DNA from: Thereva unica
Taxonomy: Eukaryota > Arthropoda > Insecta > Diptera > Therevidae
Length of the DNA: 64,000 bases
NCBI GenBank assembly: GCA_949987705.1
Contig: OX465283.1
Coordinates: 79,369,720-79,433,719 of the forward strand
Reading direction: 5' to 3'
Shown: in pieces, positions 33,247 through 43,683 of the stretch
How positions within the stretch are numbered: the first letter of the stretch is position 1
How the letters are laid out: each line of letters opens with the position of its first letter
Program-made: the position numbers and the translations under genes
The notes under the pieces: model-generated
The model's database searches: none
Told to the model about the DNA's origin: nothing
The model's input: only the letters and a program-made list of their open reading frames with translations

Positions 33247-34283
33247 ATGTTGTCACTTCTTCTTCTTCTTCTTCGATGGCTCTACAGCCCAATTCGAGCC
33301 TTGGCCTCCATCAGCTTCTTCCTCCAGACGTCTCTCTGCTCCGCAGCTTGTCTCCAGTTTCTTGTGTTGAGCAGTTTTGCTGCATCGACCTTAACATTAT
33401 CTTCCCACCTTAACCGTGGTTTGCCAACTGGTCTTTTGCCATCTGGTAGTAGATACAGGGCTTTTTTTGGTATCCTTGAGTCATCCATTCTTAGGACATG
33501 GCCGGCCCAACGTAAACGTAGTAGTTTGGCATGGGTCGAAAGTTTACATTCTTTGTATAAGTCGTACAATTCGTGATTGTAGCGTATTCTCCATGCACTG
33601 TCTTCATTGATTGGGCCGTATATCCTTCGGAGAACCTTCCTCTCAAATATATCCAGCTTGTCTGCGGATTTCTGGGAGATACTCCAAGCTTCACATCCAT
33701 ACGTAGCTACTGTACGTATGATGGTTTTGTAGATTCTTATTTTAGTTTTTCTGTGGATGTCTCTGGATTTCATTACTGGCAGTAGTGAGAAGTATGTTCT
33801 GTTCGCGGCGTTTATTCTTCTTTGTACGTCTATCGTTTCATCGTTGTCTTCGCTGACTGTTGACCCCAGGTAGTTAAATTGGTTTACCCGTTCGAAGTTA
33901 TATTCCCCCCAGGTGGTATTGTGGTTTCTTCTTCTTCTTTCCACCCTTGACTGAATTAGAGTCTTACTCTTCTCTGCGTTTATTTGCAGCCCTATATGTT
34001 TTGCTCCATCTTCTAATTCTGTAAATGTTTCTCTAAGATATGACAGTGATCTTGCAAGGCAGTTTATATCGTCGGCATATCCTGCCAACTGTTTGGATTT
34101 GTTAAGCAGGGTTGCGTTCGCATCAATGTTAACCTTGCGAATTACTCCTTCTAGGCAGAGATTAAATAGCATGGGTGCCAGCCCATCGCCCTGCTTTAAG
34201 CCTTGCTTGACTGGGAAGGATTCCGTCAATTCTCCTTGTATTCTGACTGCACATCTCGTATTAACGACTGCACATCTTGTATT
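33247..34283 (-). pseudogene. RTE-like LINE, 5'-truncated, long open RT frame
   Basis: The frame runs from inside the foldback arm (34325) to 33282. LINE protein proper begins near 34283 and reads SFPVKQGLKQGDGLAPMLFN, GYADDINCLARS (catalytic Asp pair), LQINAEKSKT, FNYLGSTVSEDND, RTVATYGCEAWSI, FERKVLRRIYGP, LRLRWAGHVLRMDD, GKRPVGKPRLRWEDN, then DVWRKKLMEAKARIGL. Only the distal half of the RT and the C-terminal domain remain. The 3' end on the plus strand starts with (TTC)n at 33257. A 24-base near-duplication (AATACGAGATGTGCAGTC / AATACAAGATGTGCAGTC) marks the 5' junction. A 3' fragment of the same family is at 44387-44690. Confidence 0.8.
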
Positions 34284-34813
34284 ATGTCGCGCTTGTTTAT
34301 TTGGGTTTTCTCCAATAGAAACCATCTTTTCTCCATTTTTTAAAAAAGCATTTTCAATGTAAAATTTAACGTAGAATAGAATGGTTATATTTAAAAAGTG
34401 CTACGAGGTGGGGAACATTGTTAAATATCGATTTTAACATTTAAATTGCTAATAACAATGGAAAAATTGTCATAAATTTTCTTGAAATATTTTTTTCCTT
34501 AAAATTCCCTCTTTTACCTTTAATTTAAAAAAAAATGTTTTTTCTAGCTCAAATAGAACCGGAGTTATGAATTTTTGAAAATAGGTTTTCAATCCAAAAA
34601 TCACGAAAATCACGAATTTTCCACCCCCGTAAAATAAAATAAAAATAAAAAATGGGAAAATCCTCGGACACGTATATCTTATTTTTCGATATAGAACCCG
34701 TAAAAAAAGTTTCAGACAAATCGAAGAGGGGTCGGTCAGAAAGTGTTCGGTTTGTAAAAGAATTACCCAAATACATAAATTCCAAATTAAATTCACCTAA
34801 GTTTTAGGGTATC

Positions 34814-35019
34814 ATGTAATTCCAATTCTTATTGTGAATACCCGTGGTTAATATCTATAGGAACATATTCTGAACATATTCTTGTAATGCATTCTAAACA
34901 TTTCATAAACGTATGTAAAAAGCGGACATGGTCCATACAAAATAATGCAAACTTAACATATTCCGAATATATCGAAGGAATATATTCTGCGCTATAGGAA
35001 CAGGTTAAAAACTCATTCT
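34814..35019. other. 3' subterminal region of the EnSpm-like transposon
   Basis: Non-coding; contains ATTCTGAACATATTCTTG, ATTCCGAATATATCG and GGAATATATTCTG words related to the terminal repeat, as expected for CACTA-type subterminal repeats. Confidence 0.5.
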
Positions 35020-35844
35020 GAATATATTCTTGGCGCACTGGGATATAAAAGGTATACAAACCCAGTCGAAATTCGAAGCAGCACTTACCGATGGAGCACT
35101 GTTATAGCTAGTCCTCTGGTAAGGGGTATCAGTAGGACTTATGAGCTTACAGAAGTACTGAAAAAAGCACTTACTAGGCCTTAATACACCCCTTACAGAT
35201 GCAGTGCTTATTTTTACACATGATGTCATAGGAGATAAGGCCTTACTTTTTTACTTTCCTTATAGTCCAGTAATTAGGTACTTTTTCTTTGCGAAAAATA
35301 CCGCACGCGATTTTTTTTTATCAAATGTCTTTACATATTTTTATGAGCTTAAATTCAAAATGGCGTCATCCCCACCCTTATGCTTCACTTACAATGAAGG
35401 GAAACGCGTTTAATTCTATATCTCAGAAACTATGCGTTTTACGACAAAAATGAATATAATCTTTCTTGTAGATAAATAAGTGATTTAACTTTCATGTTCA
35501 GAATTTTTTTTTGTAAAGTCAATATGTTCGGAGTTATAGTGCTTCAAACTTTATACATCACTTTCTTTGCACTATATTTCGTTAACGGTTAGCCCGCCAT
35601 AAAAAAGTCTTTCCTAAGACTTATAGGACACACGATTATCTATAATTTTTGCTTATATCATTTTTAAATAGGGCTAATATTTCACGAGTAAATATAGCGC
35701 TTTAAATGTCGGAAAATGTAAATTCAAGAAAAACTGTAATGATATAAGCAAAAATTATAGATATATATATATATAGATTTTCGAGGGATACCGAATCAGA
35801 CCACTATTTGCGGGTCCCTTTTCGTCCCTCTGCCTAGAGTCATC

Positions 35845-36771
35845 TTATTGGGGTTGCAGTGGGTTGTCCCATTGCTCCCTTACTTCGACTCCCCTAGTTA
35901 TCGCAAGCAGCTGATTGAAGGGAGTCTGCCTCATGTCCTCCATCCAATGGATTCCAGTTATGGCAGCCCTTTTCCTCGCCACCGCCGGACAGTGACACAC
36001 TATGTGTGTGGCCGTCTCAGGTTCCTCCAGGCACATCCGACAGGTGTCATCCTCCAGAATTCCCATTCTTTTTAGGTGATACCTGAAACATCCGTGTCCT
36101 GTAATCAGTGCCACCAACCATCTGAGGGTTCTCCTTTGCATATGCAGGATCCTTCTTCTGGCTGCGGTAATCGGCAACGTAAGCACCATCTTAGCCTGCC
36201 TACACGTGGTCATAGCGTCCCACCGTCTCCGGTGTTCCTCAGCGACCCATTTCTCGATGTAGTTCCTTACCAACCCTCTGCCAATGGCAGAGTATGGCTC
36301 CGGTCCCCAGAATTCCGAGGTTGACCCCTGTTTTGCCAGGTTGTCAGCCTTTTCGTTCCCATCGATGCCTGTATGTCCTCTAACCCAAGCTAGCGTCACG
36401 TTGTTTTGTTGCGCACACCAGTTCAGTTTTTGGACACATTCCAACGCCAGAGACGCATTAATCTCTGTCTGGTTCATGCGCTTAATCACAGCCTGATTGT
36501 CCAGTGCTATAAGGATACTTCTTCCCTGCACCTGACCCTCACTTATGTGATCCAGCGCGTGCAGCAGAGCAAGCATTTCCGCCTGGTAGACTGAGGTGTA
36601 ATTCCCCAAAGCCAGAGAGCAGGTCAGATTTAAGTCCTCCGAGAAGACTCCCGCACCTGCTCTGCCGTCAATCTTGGATCCGTCCGTGAAGATATATATG
36701 TCTTCCGGTCTCCCTTCGGGGAGCGTTCCGTTTCCTATGAGGGTTTTATGATACCTTTCGGTCACCCTCAT
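35845..36771 (-). pseudogene. LOA-like RNase H domain and C-terminal zinc-knuckle-like tail
   Basis: 308 open residues. RNase H motifs: IFTDGSKIDGRAGAGV (Asp), YQAEMLALLHALDHI (Glu), ILIALDNQAVIKRM (Asp) and WVRGHTGIDGNEKADNLAKQ (His/Asp). It is followed by RRILHMQRRTLRWLVALITG, HGCFRYHLKRMG and CRMCLEEPETATHIVCHC, a Cys-Cys-His-Cys cluster common at the C-terminus of RNase H-bearing LINEs. It is joined to the RT at 36771 by a shift. Confidence 0.85.
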
Positions 36772-37671
36772 TTTGTGATCCCTTCCATGGGCATCATGAG
36801 CTCCCTAATCCCTTTAATGCGATCCAGGATCTTCATGTGCCCATATAAGGTTCCTGACGCCTGCCATGCGGCATCACGTCTCATCCGAATCGCTGAGGCT
36901 GCCGCAGTCTTCATCACCTGGAGATCTAACGGCAGCAGACCTAACAGCGCCTCCAATGCCGCGGCGGGTGTGGTGCGGAAAGCACCGCTCACACCTACGC
37001 AGGCCATTCTTTGCACCTTGTCCAAATGCCTCTTGACGGTTTTCTGTGTGGCTTTAGTCCACCAGACCACCGAGGCATAAGTTATGATGGGTCTCATCTC
37101 ACCATCATGGTATATGTCCAGTATGCTAACCTTGGTGAGATACCCCACCTTAGTCCACATACTCTTCTGCACTGGTGAAGCACCCTTGTCGCCTTCTTAA
37201 TCTTCTCTTCAACGTGGTATTTCCAGGTTAGTCGCGAGTCCAAGTATACACCCAGATACTTGACCATCCCAGACACCTTGATCCTCGATCAAAAAGCATG
37301 AGGGGCTGAAAATCCAGATCTTTAATCTTCCTAGTGAAGATTATCGCGTCTGTCTTATTGGCATTTATGGTGAGGCCCTGTTCCGTACACCACTGCTCAA
37401 CCACTTGGAGTGCATTCCTCATGATATCTGCCGTAGTGCTCATAAACTTGCCACGTGCCACAATCGCTACATCATCTGCATACCCAACGGTATGCACGCC
37501 CATTACCTCTAGCCACCTGAGCAGAGTGTCCACAGTGATGTTCCACAGGAGGGGCGATAGGACCCCGCCCTGTGGGCATCCCTTGCTGACCCTCCCTCGA
37601 AGCCGCGAGTCTCCTGTCTGAATCCTTACCGCTCTGTTTTTCAGCATGCTGTCCACCCACCTTACAATCAT
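36768..37671 (-). pseudogene. LOA-like reverse transcriptase, C-terminal part and thumb
   Basis: Spans three overlapping frames. First comes KGCPQGGVLSPLLWNITVD and VGYADDVAIVARG (catalytic pair), then GLTINANKTDAIIFTRK (37671-37300). Next is MVKYLGVYLDSRLTWKYHVE (37276-37200). After another shift near 37170 come GEMRPIITYASVVWWTKA, QRMACVGVSGAFRTTPAAAL and LLGLLPLDLQV (to 36768). At least two frameshifts (near 37280 and 37175). Confidence 0.75.
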
Positions 37672-38717
37672 GGGCTGACCTCGCGCCTCACCAGAGCGTC
37701 TTTGAGTTTGTTGAACTGTATCTTGTCGAAGGCGCCTTCGATGTCCATAATAACGGCCATCGCTATGCCTCCGGTATACAGTTCCCCCTCGGCTACTCGC
37801 ACCAGTTGGTGAAGTGCCGTTTCTGTAGATCTGCCAGCCTGGTAAGCGTGCTGGCTTCTACTTAAAGGGTGCCTCCTTAGCATAGTACTCTCCAGGTGGT
37901 CTGCCACCACTCTTTCCATTGTTTTCAACAGAAAGGATGTTAGGCTGACTGGCCTGGAGGACTTCGCCTCGGTGTAGTCCTTCTTGCCTGGCTTAGGGAG
38001 AAATACCACTTTGGTTTCCCTCCACACCGCCGGAATGTATCCTGTTGCTAGACAGGTAACGAATATTCCCCTAAGCCTGGGTGCAATGATATCTTTGCCC
38101 CATTGAAGCAGCGCAGGGAATATTCCGTCACGCCCCGATGTCTTGAAGGGAGAGAATGTGTCTATTGCACGTCTCACCCCTTCCTCCGTCACCACCCCGT
38201 TAGCCTCCTCTCGGTTCATCCTTGTAGCCATTCTGTTACGAATAGTCCAAGATTTACCCGAGATATAGCTGCCAGGAAAGTGAACTTCCATCAGGATCTT
38301 GTTGGTTTCCTCCAGCGTCTCCGTCATCCTCCCCGACGGGTCACGAACGAGTCCGACTTTGGAGACCGGGTCCCTGGAGATCATTTTCTGAAGTCTGCTG
38401 GCCTCAGATATGCTCTCCATGCTCGAGCAGAAATCCCTCCACGACTCCCTTTTCCGTCGTCGCAGAGTTTGTTTCATTTCTCTTTTCTTGGCTTTGTAAT
38501 TCTCCCAGGCAACCGGGTCATTGCACCTCATCGCTTGGTTGAAAGCCCTTCTGACCTCTTTCTTCAGTTTCTCCAGCTCCCTACACCACCAGGGTGTGGG
38601 ATCATGGTCATCCACTGACGTAAGAGGACACGCTACTCGAAAAGCGTTCTCTATCGCTGTCTGCAGGACATGCAACTGAGACTCTGCTGCTCTTGTGGTT
38701 TTCGGTGCCCTTGGCAC
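37668..38717 (-). pseudogene. LOA-like reverse transcriptase, N-terminal part
   Basis: Motifs: TPWWCRELEKLKKEVRRAFN (linker typical of LOA/R1-group elements), KTSGRDGIFPALLQWG, WRETKVVFLPKPGK, SRPVSLTSFLLKTMERVV, QHAYQAGRSTETALHQLV and AVIMDIEGAFDKIQFNKLKD, the last containing the first catalytic Asp (MDIEGAFD). A one- or two-base shift near 37670 moves the following part to 37228-37671. SRPVS replaces the usual (Y/F)RP(I/V)S. Confidence 0.75.
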
Positions 38718-39170
38718 GCGCTCCCGAGATTCCTGCGCAACATTTCAGTATATCTAGACGTGTCCGTGTTGCGGGGAATTCTCGTTGTTCTAATTCCGTC
38801 TCCCCTGCCCGGGGTTCCGTACTCTATCTCAAATGAAATGGCTCTGTGATCTGACATAGTCGTCCGATCCATCACCTCCCAGTTGGTCAATCTTGTCAAC
38901 ATCCGGTTGCTGCATAGAGTTATATCTATGACTTCCCTTCGTCTAGCATCGACGAAGGTTGGTTCTACCCAGGGACTAAAACGAAAAGTATTTTGTTCGT
39001 TTCCGATCAGAACGAAAACGAAAAATTCTTCTTCTTTCGTTCTCGTTTTCGTTCCGTTCTTAGTCCCTGGTTCTACCCCTCTATTTGCAATAACTAGATT
39101 GTTGCATTCCACAAATTCGAGCAAAGCCTCTCCTCTATGGTTGTCGTTGGTGCTTCCCACACCGTGTTGT
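38651..39170 (-). pseudogene. LOA-like endonuclease C-half
   Basis: Reads NDNHRGEALLEFVECNNLVI, then the 36 residues encoded by the hAT MITE and its duplication, then WVEPTFVDARRREVIDITLC, NRMLTRLTNWEV and MSDHRAISFEI with the catalytic Asp-His pair of SDH. The frame departs from the true one after ~38760, where the linker to the RT continues in the frame of 37668-38717. Confidence 0.7.
38970..39069. mobile_element. 100-bp hAT MITE with 8-bp TSD in the endonuclease
   Basis: CAGGGACTAAAACGAAAAG at the left and the inverse AGTCCCTG with TTTTCGTTCCG at the right. The exact 8-bp duplication GTTCTACC is at 38962-38969 and 39070-39077. The insertion adds 108 bases in total (element plus TSD), a multiple of three, and introduces no stop in the host frame. 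Confidence 0.85.
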
Positions 39171-40827
39171 GTGCATTTGCGTCGCAACCAACTATTAACC
39201 CTGCGCCTTTTTCGCCACAGGTAATAACCAGAATTTCCAACTCCCTGCTGGGCGGAGGATCTGGCGAATCGTACGGAAGGTAGGCTGAGGCTAGAATGAA
39301 AGCCCCACTTCCAGTACCTACGCGTACTGCTGTGAGATCTGGTGTGCACAAGTGCGGCAGTAAAACCGCCTGCACTCCGTGTTTCACCAGCACACACGTC
39401 CTCACTCTTTCATTCGCATTGGGAACGTACAGAGTGTCAAAGCTCCCAGATAGTCCCCTAATCCTACCCTTGTAGATCCAGGGTTCCTGTATGAGAGCAA
39501 TATCCAGCTTCATCTCACCGAAGCCTCGCGTCATCATTGCTGATGCTGCTCTGCTATGGTGTAGATTCAACTGGCAAACCTTTAATTGCCGGAACTGGCC
39601 CACCTCCCGCCCAGCTGACGAGGATTCCATTTCACTGGTCCCCTTGTTCAGTTGCCTTTCGGCCGGCTCTACCATTTCCTCCGGCTTGTCCTTCTGGAAT
39701 CGCACGTAGGCAAGGTCCAGCCCGCAGTTGAGTTTCCCCCCTGCACGCCTGACCGCCTCCGCCTCCTCCTTCGGACACCATACGGTGAGAATGGTACCGC
39801 CGTTTTTCGCGTCACCATATCTGCCTATGCGACTGACCCTCCACTTAGAAGTGTCCGTCACACAGGCATTTTGACGACGTAATCTGGCTAGGATGGTTTC
39901 CTTGCTCTCCGGCGAACCGGGAACTCGGATGATCATCCTCCTCACATCCTTAAGGATGTGAAGGCGCTCCACTCTCAGATTGACTCCTTCCCATAGGTCA
40001 GTCATCTTTCCGACAGCTTCGTACAGCCAGGCCTTGGATTTTTGGTTCACGCACCTGAGTGCAATGACCCCGTCCTCCAAGTCTACCTCGGTAATACCGA
40101 TGTCGCCAGCGTTGTCAGGCAGAGAGTCTAGTGCCTTGAGCAGGGCCGCTTTAAAAACGGTTACCTGCTTCGTGCCCAGACCCTCCTCCCTTCCATCGTC
40201 GGTCACACCCAAACGGAGGTCACAGCCTGCTATGCCTGCGTAGGTATTCTCCGCCACAGGCTCCGCACGCACGACCCCCGAGACAGAAGGGTTGACTCCT
40301 CCCTGTTTTACAGGTTGAGGTTGTCCACCCTTCCTTTCCCTGGCCTTATCCTCCCCTTCGACAGTAGAACCCACGGCTGAGGTGCAGAGACTTTCACCTC
40401 TAAACCTCTTCGTGGGTCCCACCTCCTCCGGAGTGGACTCGGCCGATCCCCCAACAGAGGAAGTTGCCTTCTTCTGTCTTCTGCGCTCCCTCTTCCTCTT
40501 CTGCTTCAGCTGCTTTCGCAGCCTCACTTCCGAGTCGGATTCCTGCGCTAACGTAGGCCCAGAGCCGGCTGACCTCTTGACACATTGCTGCATCGCATTG
40601 TCCACCTTCTCTGAGCATACCTCCAGGTTCAGCTTCACTAGCTCGCTCGCCGCCGCTTCTACGCTTTCCTGCGTGACTGCGTTGACATGCGAGTCGTCCA
40701 CTTCCCTGTTCCTCGTAAGCAATAGATGGCCTCCCCCAGAATCCGTGAGGCCGACCTCCGTAGAGGGTGGATTTCCCTGGCTTGCAGGTTTACCACCTGG
40801 GGTACAAATTTCCATTGTTGTATCCAT
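39094..40827 (-). pseudogene. LOA-like ORF: nucleic-acid-binding region plus endonuclease N-half
   Basis: 577 residues from a Met at 40827, ~90 bases from the element's 5' end. Residues ~100-135 hold a very basic helix (RLRKQLKQKRKRERRRQKK). Residues ~220-400 contain the block LRVERLHILKDVRRMIIRVP with a preceding WLYEAVGKM and following FQKDKPEE, resembling the DUF4780 region of some LINE ORF1 proteins. From ~415, LKVCQLNLHHSRAASAMM, LIQEPWIYKGRIRGL, ASAYLPYD and VGCDANAHNTVWE are endonuclease motifs with the catalytic Glu (QEPW) and Asp/Asn (CDANAH). ORF1-like and endonuclease parts share one frame without a stop. A frameshift near 39160 moves the rest to 38651-39397. Confidence 0.75.
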
Positions 40828-41562
40828 TGCTTTTAAGTATCTATCTTAGTCAGGGCGTCCTAACGGGACCACACAAGCCTCACCACCACGTCAAGGTGTA
40901 GATACATCGGTGAGGAAAAAAAAAAAATTATAGATAATCGTGTGTTCTATAAGTCTTAGGAAGGACTTTTTTATGGCGGGCTAACCGTTAACGAAATATA
41001 GTGCAAAGAAAGTGATGTATAAAGTTTGAAGCACTATAACTCCGAACATATTGACTTTACAAAAAAAAAAAAAAAATTTCTGAACAAAAAAGTTAAATCA
41101 CTTATATATCTACAAGAAAGATTATATAAATTTTTGTCGTAAAACGCATAGTTTCTGAGATATAGAATTAAAAGAGTTTCCTTTCATTGTAAGTGAAGCA
41201 TAAGGGTGGGGCTGACGCCATTTTGAATTTAAGCTCATAAAAATATGTTAAAGCATTTGGTAATAAAATCGCGTGTGGTATTTTTTGCATTACGAAAGCC
41301 TTTTTCGACCTATTTACTGGACTATTAGGGTAGTTACGGAACTGCTTATATTAGAGCAGTTACAAATTACGTTTTACAAAAATACGTAAGAAATGAGTCA
41401 TCGGGTAAATTCTCACTTGTTTGGGTCAAATTCTGGATTACCCATCTGTCTTCTCTTGTAATGAGTTATTAAAGGGGTTTTCTCACACAAAGAAAATATG
41501 AGTACCCTTACCAAGGGACTAGTTATAACAGTGCTTCATCGGTAGGTGCTGCCTAGAATTTC

Positions 41563-43683
41563 TACTAGAACTCGTAGAAGGGCGCCTTGAGTAAATTATT
41601 ATCGATTACAGCTATCCTAGAATCCCTGCCTCCACTACCTTGCTGCAAACCAGAGATACTCATGTGGATCTTGGAAGAAGTCAAGTTACCAGAAGGGATA
41701 GAATTCTTAGGAAACTGCACTAAAGTTTCTGGTAAATGCCTACACGTAATGACCAAGATTATGAAAGAGCTTCGTGAGCAGATAAGCTAAAGGCTGTGGC
41801 CTATATGAGAAAAAAGAAACAAACTGCCCTTGATTGGCCGTGACGGTGGGGTACCTAGGTGTTGTACTTGCCTCGTTAATCTGAACTGGAGACTCAATAT
41901 TGAGGAAACCAAGAAAATGTGTACTGTCAAGAAAAGCCATACGAATATAGCAACATACATATTTGTTATGATTGGCAGAGGGTTGATCCCAACCTCCGCG
42001 GAATACATTTGCAATAACTAATTAATTTGACAATTTTTAAGACCCGACCAAGCCAGCTCGATCTGTATTAAAGAGTCACACAACTTTGCCATTGAACTTT
42101 CTTTTGTACACCGTCAAGTTTCTTTTTTAAAAGTTAAAAAAAAACTGTTTTTCGTCAACTTTGACCACCATTTTGAAAATAACGCAGGCGGTTCATTTGT
42201 TTTGAAGAGTTCATTGAATTCTACGGAAAATTTCAATTTTTTAAATATGTTGGTGGCCTGTTAATAGTTTTCGCGATATTTTCGACTCATTTACTGGACT
42301 ATAAAAGATTAAGATCAAGTTATGCGGGATATCAACACCCTACACAAACGTAAAGGTAAACCTACAAAAATATAATCAATCCATTAACATACTATCCTAC
42401 AAATTAAAAATATTCATGGACTACGAAGCAATACAACCACTAATAACACATCCACAAATTCTAGTCACTCGTTTTTTTTACCGAAATTGCTTAGTAATAA
42501 ATAAACATTAAAACTTCTAGAAGCGACATCACGTATGCCTTATTTATCCGGTATAAAAGCGTTTATCTTTTAATATTTTGAATACACTTTATTCTGTTTT
42601 TATCGAAAACCCCAGACTGAACAAACCATGGAGTAAAAAGCGAACTCCAAGACGCCAACAAAGTCAATAAAAATTCCAAGGATCCTGAATACTCTCACGT
42701 ATCGCTCCTAAGTCCTTGAAAGAAAAATACTCTGAAACATTGAAAAACGTTTCGGTATTTGATTAAATTTATTTTAAACGAATTAATCTCAAATGTCAAG
42801 ACTAAGCTCAAAACTCGGTTCAATATATGCTAAACGAATGAAAAAATGTTGATTTTTTTTGTGTTACACAAAAACTAGAAAAGTCAACAAAACACTTCTA
42901 TAATAATTTTACTCAAATCCTGGCATAAAGCACTTTTAATTAATGCCTGAAAGTGCATGCTCTAACAATGTGTGCTCTTGTCCACTTATGAAATGAATCC
43001 TGGTCGTTGGTTAATTAGTTTCCAATCCGGATGAATTTTTTGCAGCATCCAACCGCAAATTATGACTGTATGATGAAACATCTATCATCGACTTTATGGA
43101 CACATAGAACTTCAATATATCCGTATTGGCAATTTTTATCGTTTTCAGTTCAATATATATTGTATATATTTTTCTAGATTTTTTTTAGCCCGATACACTC
43201 ATTGCATGGGTAAAACTTCAATTGCTTCTCTGAACGAAATGTCAGTTCCACCACAAAAGGATTGGTCGGATGCCAGGAAGATCCAGTATGGTGGTTATTT
43301 CATGAAATGAACATGAAGTTTGTAACCACAATTTTCGATGGTTTGAAGGATAGTAAAGTGAATTCCGGCCGTATGGAAAATAGATTAAAAAGGAATAGGG
43401 CTACGCTGAAAAAATATTAAAATCATTCTTCAACCACATTTCAATTGAGTCGGAGTTTTTATAACATGTATGTATATTTTTTCATCGTTATTTTATCTCT
43501 ACTCTTTTCTGTGGCAACTAATTTGTTTGCATTGTAATTTTTATAAATATTTAACTAGGAACGTTTTTTGCTGTTAGCAGTCTTCCAGCCGGGTAACCAG
43601 AATTAGTATATTTTTGCGGTAACAACAAAAAATATGTATATCCCTGGGCTATCGATTGCAGTATTTTGTTGTATGGAGGATTA
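41563..43683. other. ~2.1 kb without confirmed gene; one orphan TE end
   Basis: A small frame at 41587-41790 (…LPEGIEFLGNCTKVSGKCL…) has unremarkable composition and I recognise no family. At 42288-42301 the word TTTACTGGAC followed by TA equals the tip of the TA/GTCC elements, a solitary end. The rest is AT-rich and uninformative. Confidence 0.4.

Larger units (their letters stand above)
29396..34813. mobile_element. Second long-TIR foldback element inside the EnSpm-like transposon
   Basis: The left arm (29396-29577 plus 31561-31955) is the inverse of the right arm (34283-34813). Shared words include GTGTCCGAGGATTTTCCCAT, CGACCCCTCTTCGATTTGTC and AACAATGTTCCCCACCTCGT. The ends read GGTAACCTGAAAC at the left and the inverse of GATACCCTAAAAC at the right. 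The left arm is cut by a LINE (29578-31560). The core (31956-34282) holds only relics of other elements. The original gene content, if any, cannot be recognised. Confidence 0.7.
23220..35042 (+). mobile_element. EnSpm/CACTA-like DNA transposon, heavily interrupted
   Basis: The left end CCCAGTGCGCCAAG followed by AATATATTC is mirrored exactly at 35020-35042. Subterminal GAATATATTC repeats occur at both ends, a habit of CACTA elements. AT flanks both sides, so the target duplication is short or ambiguous. The interior encodes a transposase with TNP2-like motifs (23933-28111) and a DUF4806-like protein (28250-29189). Two large foreign elements (24272-26737 and 29396-34813) have entered it; without them it is about 3.9 kb. 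The family call rests on protein motifs; the ends do not read CACTA exactly. Confidence 0.65.
35764..40922 (-). mobile_element. LOA-like non-LTR retrotransposon, near full length, 14-bp TSD
   Basis: Flanked by the exact duplication AAAAATTATAGATA (35750-35763 and 40923-40936). The 3' end (minus strand) is a short (TA)n tail; the 5' end reads CCTCACCGATGTATCTACAC. Domain order: ORF1-like/DUF4780-like region, AP endonuclease, reverse transcriptase, RNase H. It is clearly more GC-rich than the surrounding sequence. Length ~5.16 kb. Several frameshifts and a 100-bp hAT MITE disrupt it. A C-terminal RNase H and this ORF1 type suggest the LOA or a related (I/R1-group) clade. Confidence 0.85.
35275..41322. 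mobile_element. TA/GTCC foldback, gene-less copy, split by a LOA-like LINE
   Basis: The arms (35275-35763 and 40937-41322) match the arms of the element at 24272-26737 almost word for word, including GGCGTCATCCCCACCCTTAT. TA flanks at 35273-35274 and 41323-41324. Without the inserted LINE it is under 1 kb and is essentially a hairpin, with no room for the CXC gene. Confidence 0.8.
35068..41562. mobile_element. Outer inverted repeat around a TA/GTCC foldback
   Basis: GAAATTCGAAGCAGCACTTA at 35068 and the inverse ending at 41562 (GAAATTCTAGGCAGCACCTA) continue as inverted copies for ~65 bases (GAGCACTGTTATAGCTAGTC). It looks like a foldback or MITE whose centre was later occupied by the element at 35275-41322. 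The left tip lies only 26 bases from the end of the EnSpm-like element. Confidence 0.6.

Noticed and set aside
40382..40849. Plus-strand 155-residue frame
   Set aside because: Shadow of the GC-rich LOA-like ORF on the minus strand.
41587..41790. Short conserved host exon
   Set aside because: The 67-residue frame has no splice context or recognisable family; kept only as a remark in the spacer entry.
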